A stretch of DNA of 64,000 nt from Natrinema hispanicum (GTDB taxonomy: Archaea > Halobacteriota > Halobacteria > Halobacteriales > Natrialbaceae). Within the stretch, counting starts at the first letter, position 1, and each line of letters opens with the position of its first letter. Positions 59,641 to 64,000 of this stretch are shown in pieces. The translations under genes were made by a program, and so were the position numbers. The notes under the pieces are model-generated. The model did no database searches. It saw nothing but the letters and a program-made list of their open reading frames with translations, and was not told the origin of the DNA. The stretch lies in assembly GCF_900111485.1 (NCBI RefSeq), contig NZ_FOIC01000009.1:62001-126000 (forward strand), given 5' to 3'.

Positions 59641-60384
59641 ATGGCAAGCGACGGTCGCAGAGCTGTCGTCGTCATTGGAGTCGCAGTTTTGCTCGCGCTT
59701 TCGATAGCCGGTGTCGCGGGAACGGCCGTCGCGATCGATCAGGTCGCGATCCTCTCTCCGGAGCCAATGACAGTCAACGCCACACCCGGCGAGACGATCA
59801 CGATCGATCTCTCCCTCTGGAGTCAGGGCGGTCACGGCGGCGAAGGCGTCAGCGCAGTGACCGTGGTCGCACAGTATCACCCGGACTACCTCGAGGTGAC
59901 CGACATCGAACGAGGCCCGTGGCTCGAGAGCGACGATACCGATATCCGGACGGCGACGGCGATCGCCAACGAGCAGGGGACGACGGTCATCAAACAGCGC
60001 CGCGAGCCGGTTGCCGGGGGGACAGCCGGGAGTGGAACAATCGCGACACTGACAGTCAACGTTACTGCGGACGCACCTGCTGGCACGACGACGATTTCGT
60101 TTGCCGAGAGTACGGTCGACCTCACCGGTGACTATATGAGCGCGCTCGTCGACGAGTCCGCGACGATTACCATCGCCGGCGGCAACGAGTCCCTCGAGTC
60201 GTACAATCACACCGATCCCGACGATCTGTCGCTCGAGTTCGATGAGACGGATGACGCGAGCGACGACGGAACGGCAGGAAGCGGCGGTGGCCTGTCGATT
60301 CCAGGCTTCAGCGCTGGGCTCGCGCTGGTGGCCGTGTCTGTCGTTGCGGGGGTGCTATGGTTCAGTCGGGAGCGTCGGCACTGA
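59641..60384 (+). CDS. Cohesin-domain-like surface protein with PGF-type C-terminal anchor
   Basis: A ~247-residue exported protein. An N-terminal signal helix (AVVVIGVAVLLALSIAGVAG) is followed by a cohesin-like beta sandwich (ATPGETITIDLSLWSQGG, VTVVAQYHPDYLEVTDI, NVTADAPAGTTTISFAESTVDL). An acidic spacer and a C-terminal PGF motif (SIPGFSAG) then lead into a membrane helix and RERRH. The PGF motif is the recognition sequence of archaeosortase A, so C-terminal lipid anchoring is expected. A Met 36 bases upstream (59605) is an alternative start. Confidence 0.75.
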   Translation: MASDGRRAVVVIGVAVLLALSIAGVAGTAVAIDQVAILSPEPMTVNATPGETITIDLSLWSQGGHGGEGVSAVTVVAQYHPDYLEVTDIERGPWLESDDTDIRTATAIANEQGTTVIKQRREPVAGGTAGSGTIATLTVNVTADAPAGTTTISFAESTVDLTGDYMSALVDESATITIAGGNESLESYNHTDPDDLSLEFDETDDASDDGTAGSGGGLSIPGFSAGLALVAVSVVAGVLWFSRERRH

Positions 60385-60443
60385 GAGAGAGTCCGTCCGA
60401 CTGGAGGGAAACGCGTTTTAGGGATGGGACGGATGAACCCCAT

Positions 60444-62348
60444 ATGACTGATCTGGGAGACTTCGGCGATTTCGACGCCGACGCCGATGCTGACGAGGGA
60501 TCGGCGGCCAATGCACCCGACTCGTCGACGGCATCGGCAGGAACTGACGAGCCGTCGACTGCGAGTTCGACGACCGACGGCTCGAGCGACGCGTTCGAGT
60601 CGACGCCGGTCGAGCCCAGTGGCGACGACGTCGGCATCGGTGCGCTCTGTGTCTCCCAGGGACTGCGTATCGCCGAAGACGGCGACGATACGACCCTGCA
60701 GGCCTACATCACCCGCGGCAATCGATCATCGATCCGCATCGGGAGCTACCTGCTTGCGCCCTATCCCGACGGTGAGACGCTGTTCTGTCGGATTACGGGA
60801 CTCGAGTACGCTCAGCAGTACCACGCCGACGACGCGACGGAGATTCACGCCCGGCGGGCGATGCGCTCCGATGGCATCGACGAATCCGACTACAAGTTCG
60901 TCGCGACCCTCGAGCCCGTCGCCGTCCTCTACGAGGATCGCGCGGAACCACGTTCCGCGGACGACTCGAGCGGGCGGAGCCCGCAAGAGGGAGGCGAATT
61001 GAAACGCCGGATGACCGATCGCGTGCCGAAACCCCAGACCGTGATCCGGCAGGCCGACGACACCGAGGCGATCAAGACCGGACTGAAAATGCCCGACGAC
61101 GGTGTCTTTCTGGGCCATCTCTCGGTCGGTGGTGAAAAGGTCCGGACGGCAGCGTCCCCGCCGACGATCGATTACCGGCTGAAAGACGACTACGAGGCGG
61201 GTGATCCGCTCGTCTTCCGACACACGCTGATCGCCGGCGGGACGGGCTCGGGGAAGACCCACGGGGCAAAGAACATCTTACGGCAATATCTCGCCGACGA
61301 GCGCACGTATCCGATGGCCGACGGTCGCACGGTGCAACCCGCCGTCGTCCAGTTCGACCCACAGGACGAGTACGCCCAGATGCACGACGACAACCCCGAC
61401 CTGGACAGCGACTTCGCGCGCCGCCTCGAGCGCGAAGGGATCGCCTACGGCGGCCACGACGAGACGACGGCGTTTGTCCCGAAAGTCGGCTCGGCGTCGT
61501 ACGCGGCGGGCCATCACCGCGCAAAGCAGGTCGAATTCACGATTCCCTTCTCGATGGTCCACGACAACCCGTGGCTGGTCGCGGGCAGCGGGCTGAACGA
61601 CAACCAGTATGGCGCGCTCGTCAGCGTGCTCCTACCGCGATTCCGGAACCAGTACGGTGAGGATGGCACCTACGAGGAGTTCACCACGTTCCTCGACGAT
61701 CCCGCACTGCGCGAGGAACTCGACGAGTCCGGCCGCGTCCACGAGGCGACGTTCGACGCCGTGCGCCGGCGCGTCCTCGGCTTCGGCCACGTCTTCGACC
61801 AGGATGCCCGGCCAATTACGGAGTTGGTCCACGAGTTCGTCCGGCCCGGCGGCCTCACCGTCGTCCCGACCTACCACATCAACGATACGCGGGCGACGGA
61901 AGCGATCGTCCTCGCGGTCTCGTCGCTGTTGATCGATCAGAAACTCTCGAACGATCCGACCTACGACCGGATCAAGGAAACGCCGCTTGTACTGGGGATG
62001 GACGAGGCGCACAACTTCCTGACCGACGCCGACAGCGTCCAGGCGGGGAAAGTTATCAATAAATTTACCGAGGCCGCCAAACAGGGCCGCAAGGAGCGAC
62101 TTGGCCTCTTTCTCATTACACAGGATCCCCAGGACATCCACGACGCCGTCTTCAAACAGATTAACACGACCATCGTGTTGAATCTCGGTGACGAAGACGC
62201 CATCAAGAGCGTGAACATTCCGAGCAACCTCGAGTCGAAGGTCCCCTACATGGAAAAGGGTCAGATGGTCGTCTACTCACCCGACAATTCGGAGCCGGTC
62301 GAGCTGATCGGCCTCCCGAAGTGTCTGACGCGACACGGGCGGGACTGA
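60444..62348 (+). CDS. herA: HerA-type DNA translocase ATPase
   Basis: A 634-residue FtsK-HerA superfamily ATPase that pumps DNA and works with NurA in end resection. A disordered acidic N-terminus (~70 residues) is followed by a HAS-barrel-like region. The ATPase core has Walker A GGTGSGKTH (~residue 265), Walker B VLGMDEAHN (~residue 515) and a late ITQDPQDIHDAVFKQINT sensor. The long Asp/Ser-rich N-terminal tail is a haloarchaeal addition. The family is certain; the pairing with the NurA at 56850 is inferred. Confidence 0.9.
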   Translation: MTDLGDFGDFDADADADEGSAANAPDSSTASAGTDEPSTASSTTDGSSDAFESTPVEPSGDDVGIGALCVSQGLRIAEDGDDTTLQAYITRGNRSSIRIGSYLLAPYPDGETLFCRITGLEYAQQYHADDATEIHARRAMRSDGIDESDYKFVATLEPVAVLYEDRAEPRSADDSSGRSPQEGGELKRRMTDRVPKPQTVIRQADDTEAIKTGLKMPDDGVFLGHLSVGGEKVRTAASPPTIDYRLKDDYEAGDPLVFRHTLIAGGTGSGKTHGAKNILRQYLADERTYPMADGRTVQPAVVQFDPQDEYAQMHDDNPDLDSDFARRLEREGIAYGGHDETTAFVPKVGSASYAAGHHRAKQVEFTIPFSMVHDNPWLVAGSGLNDNQYGALVSVLLPRFRNQYGEDGTYEEFTTFLDDPALREELDESGRVHEATFDAVRRRVLGFGHVFDQDARPITELVHEFVRPGGLTVVPTYHINDTRATEAIVLAVSSLLIDQKLSNDPTYDRIKETPLVLGMDEAHNFLTDADSVQAGKVINKFTEAAKQGRKERLGLFLITQDPQDIHDAVFKQINTTIVLNLGDEDAIKSVNIPSNLESKVPYMEKGQMVVYSPDNSEPVELIGLPKCLTRHGRD

Positions 62349-62570
62349 CCCGGCGACGGCGGATTGAAACGAGGGGCAGTTCCGGCGTGCTCGAGCGCGC
62401 TCGTCGATCTCACAGCCGATCGGTCGTCGTGACGTGCCGTCGGCTCGCGGTCGCTATGACTCGAGGGAGTCGAGAGGAGAAGAAATCGTCAGGAACGGCT
62501 CCGGTGGACCGCGACGTCGTCGCGACCGCATTCGGTGGCCGTCCACGCCGTCAGAGGGTGCTTGCGTGCG

Positions 62571-64000
62571 TTATCCCTGCCCGACCATCGACTCTTCTTC
62601 GTCCCACTCCTGTTCCTGCAGCTCGTATTTCTGGATCTTGCCCGTCGCCGTCTTCGGGAGGGAGTTGACGAACTCGACGCGGTGGACGACCTTGTAGCCG
62701 GCGAGTCGCTCGCGCGTGAACTCCGTCAGCTCGTCCTCGGAGACCGGCGGATCCTGTGGGTCGTCGTTCGACGGCACGACGAACGCCTTCGGCGTCTCGC
62801 CCCACTTCTCGCTGGGCGAGGGGATCACGGCCACGTCGGCGACTGCCTCGTGGTCGAACAGCGTGTCCTCGAGTTCGATGCTCGAGATGTTCTCCCCACC
62901 GGAGATGATGATGTCTTTCTCGCGGTCCTGGATCGAGAGCATGCCCTTCTCGTTGACGACGGCGAGGTCACCAGTGTGGAACCAGCCCTCACGCTTGTCG
63001 TTGAACGCTTCGTCGGTCTCTTCGGGTTTCTCCCAGTAGCCTTCCATGATCTGGTTGCCGCGGACGAGGATCTCGCCGATGGACTCGTCGTCCCACGGGA
63101 CCTCGTTGCCGTCGTCGTCGACGACTTCGATCTCGGTGGCCAGCGGGGCAATGCCCTGGCGCTTTTTGAGGCCGAAGCGCTCTTCGCTGTCCTCGTCGAT
63201 CAGGCGACGGGTCGCGGAGGTACCGATGAGCGGGCCGGTCTCGGTCGCACCGTAGAGTTGGCGGAAGTGCCAGTCGAACGTCTCTTCGACGGTTCGGATG
63301 ACGCTTTCTGGCGGCGCGGCACCGGCGGCGGTGACGCGCATCGGGTTGTCGCCCTCGGTGGAGACGTCGTTTTCCTCGTAGTACTCGTCGAGCATGCTGA
63401 GCACCGTCGGCGCACAGCAGAGGAACGAGACGTCTTCGTTGTTGATCTGCTGGAAGATTTCCTCGGCGTCGACGCCGCGGGTACAGACGTGTTTCGCGCC
63501 GATGCCCGTGATGGCGTAGATGTGGCCCCAGCCGTTGACGTGGAACATCGGCAGGGTCCAGAGGTAGACGTCGTCGTCGGTGATTTCGTGGTGGATCGTC
63601 ACGAGCTGGGCGTGCAGCGACTCGGTGCGGTGGGTCCGCATGACACCTTTCGGGTCGCCGGTCGTCCCGGAGGTGTAGTTGATCGTGATGACGTCGTCTT
63701 CGCTCATCTCGGGGCGCTCGTAGTCGGGCTCGACGTCCGCGATGAGGTCGTCGAAGTCCTCCCAGTCGCCCTCGACGGCGTCGGCGTCGTTCGTGATGAA
63801 GATATCCGTCGGAACCTCGTCACGGATCTCCTCGATCTTGTCAGCGTACTCGTAGTCGGCGATGATCGCTTTCGTGCCGGAGTCGTTGAGCAGGTACTCG
63901 TAGTCCTCGGGGGTCAGTCGGTAGTTCAGCGGCGTGTGAACGGCACCAAGCTGCATGATCCCGTAGGCAGACTCGAGCTGGTAGTGCGTGTTGGGGTCGA
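62571..64000 (-). CDS. AMP-forming acyl-CoA synthetase (3' part, runs off the window)
   Basis: At least 475 residues of an adenylate-forming enzyme; the 5' end lies beyond the window. The ATP-binding motif TINYTSGTTGDPKG, the GATETGPL motif, YWEKPEETDEAFNDKREGWFHTGDLA and the C-terminal lysine in LPKTATGKIQKYEL are all present, so it should activate an organic acid to its CoA thioester. The exact acyl chain length cannot be read from sequence. The frame continues through 64000 with normal coding character (DPNTHYQLESAYGIMQLG), so it is a cut-off gene, not a broken one. Confidence 0.9.
   Translation of the reverse strand, partial: DPNTHYQLESAYGIMQLGAVHTPLNYRLTPEDYEYLLNDSGTKAIIADYEYADKIEEIRDEVPTDIFITNDADAVEGDWEDFDDLIADVEPDYERPEMSEDDVITINYTSGTTGDPKGVMRTHRTESLHAQLVTIHHEITDDDVYLWTLPMFHVNGWGHIYAITGIGAKHVCTRGVDAEEIFQQINNEDVSFLCCAPTVLSMLDEYYEENDVSTEGDNPMRVTAAGAAPPESVIRTVEETFDWHFRQLYGATETGPLIGTSATRRLIDEDSEERFGLKKRQGIAPLATEIEVVDDDGNEVPWDDESIGEILVRGNQIMEGYWEKPEETDEAFNDKREGWFHTGDLAVVNEKGMLSIQDREKDIIISGGENISSIELEDTLFDHEAVADVAVIPSPSEKWGETPKAFVVPSNDDPQDPPVSEDELTEFTRERLAGYKVVHRVEFVNSLPKTATGKIQKYELQEQEWDEEESMVGQG

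Noticed and set aside
1-64000. Search for a transposase, integrase or phage genes to explain the repeats and the ACP operon.
   Set aside because: None found in the window; the ACP operon is not flanked by tRNA, attachment-site-like repeats or integrase, and its composition is like that of its neighbours.

Overview
The window is a stretch of haloarchaeal chromosome (class Halobacteria; a Natrialbaceae-type genome is my inference). It is GC-rich. Its predicted proteins are strongly acidic, and short AT-rich TATA elements sit just ahead of leaderless starts. It carries haloarchaeal hallmarks: archaeosine synthesis (ArcS, TgtA, RaSEA), F420 synthesis (CofG, CofH, CofC), the tubulin-like CetZ, HTH_10/Bat-type regulators, HerA/NurA, SAMP-like ubiquitin-fold proteins, Tat-exported PhoX and many tiny zinc-ribbon proteins. 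I see no rRNA, no tRNA, no CRISPR array and no transposase.

Layout. 0-10 kb: a tungsten aldehyde:ferredoxin oxidoreductase, a Yip1-like membrane protein, regulators, an AzlCD amino-acid exporter, a MoaD/SAMP-like protein and several conserved hypotheticals, ending with a winged-helix/GNAT fusion. 10.0-11.5 kb: a 1.5-kb gene desert. 11.5-14.6 kb: two response regulators and an HdeD-like membrane protein. 14.7-24.1 kb: archaeosine genes arcS, tgtA and raSEA, split by a copper/nitrous-oxide-reductase maturation module (nosL; nosD-nosF-nosY). 24.4-31.6 kb: purine genes purS-purQ, purU and purC, a formamidase and cofH. 31.7-39.8 kb: an SDR, a truncated deaminase copy, sppA with a DUF4350-like partner, the full deaminase, cofG, cofC, cetZ and an NDUFA9-like epimerase.

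39.9-45.5 kb is the standout. It is one tightly packed operon of R2lox-type diiron oxidase, zinc-free MDR reductase, acyl carrier protein, FabF-type ketosynthase, AcpS, FabD-type acyltransferase and FabG-type ketoreductase. This is a bacterial-style type II fatty-acid/polyketide cassette with its own ACP and phosphopantetheinyl transferase, in a lineage whose membrane lipids are isoprenoid and which generally lacks ACP-dependent fatty-acid synthesis. All the catalytic residues I could check are present. No dehydratase is visible in the operon. R2lox enzymes are known to bind a long-chain fatty acid but lack a known substrate, so this linkage is a concrete lead.

45.5-64 kb: thymidylate kinase, a TrkA protein between two stand-alone RAM proteins, MetY, a Na+/Ca2+-exchanger-type protein, PhoX, phosphoglycerate mutase, NurA, a tandem-winged-helix regulator, a cohesin-like surface protein, HerA, and the 3' part of an acyl-CoA synthetase that runs off the window.

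Three copies of an ~80-bp imperfect palindromic element occur at 45.45, 52.06 and 56.38 kb, and a different palindrome-rich noncoding element lies at 47.6 kb.
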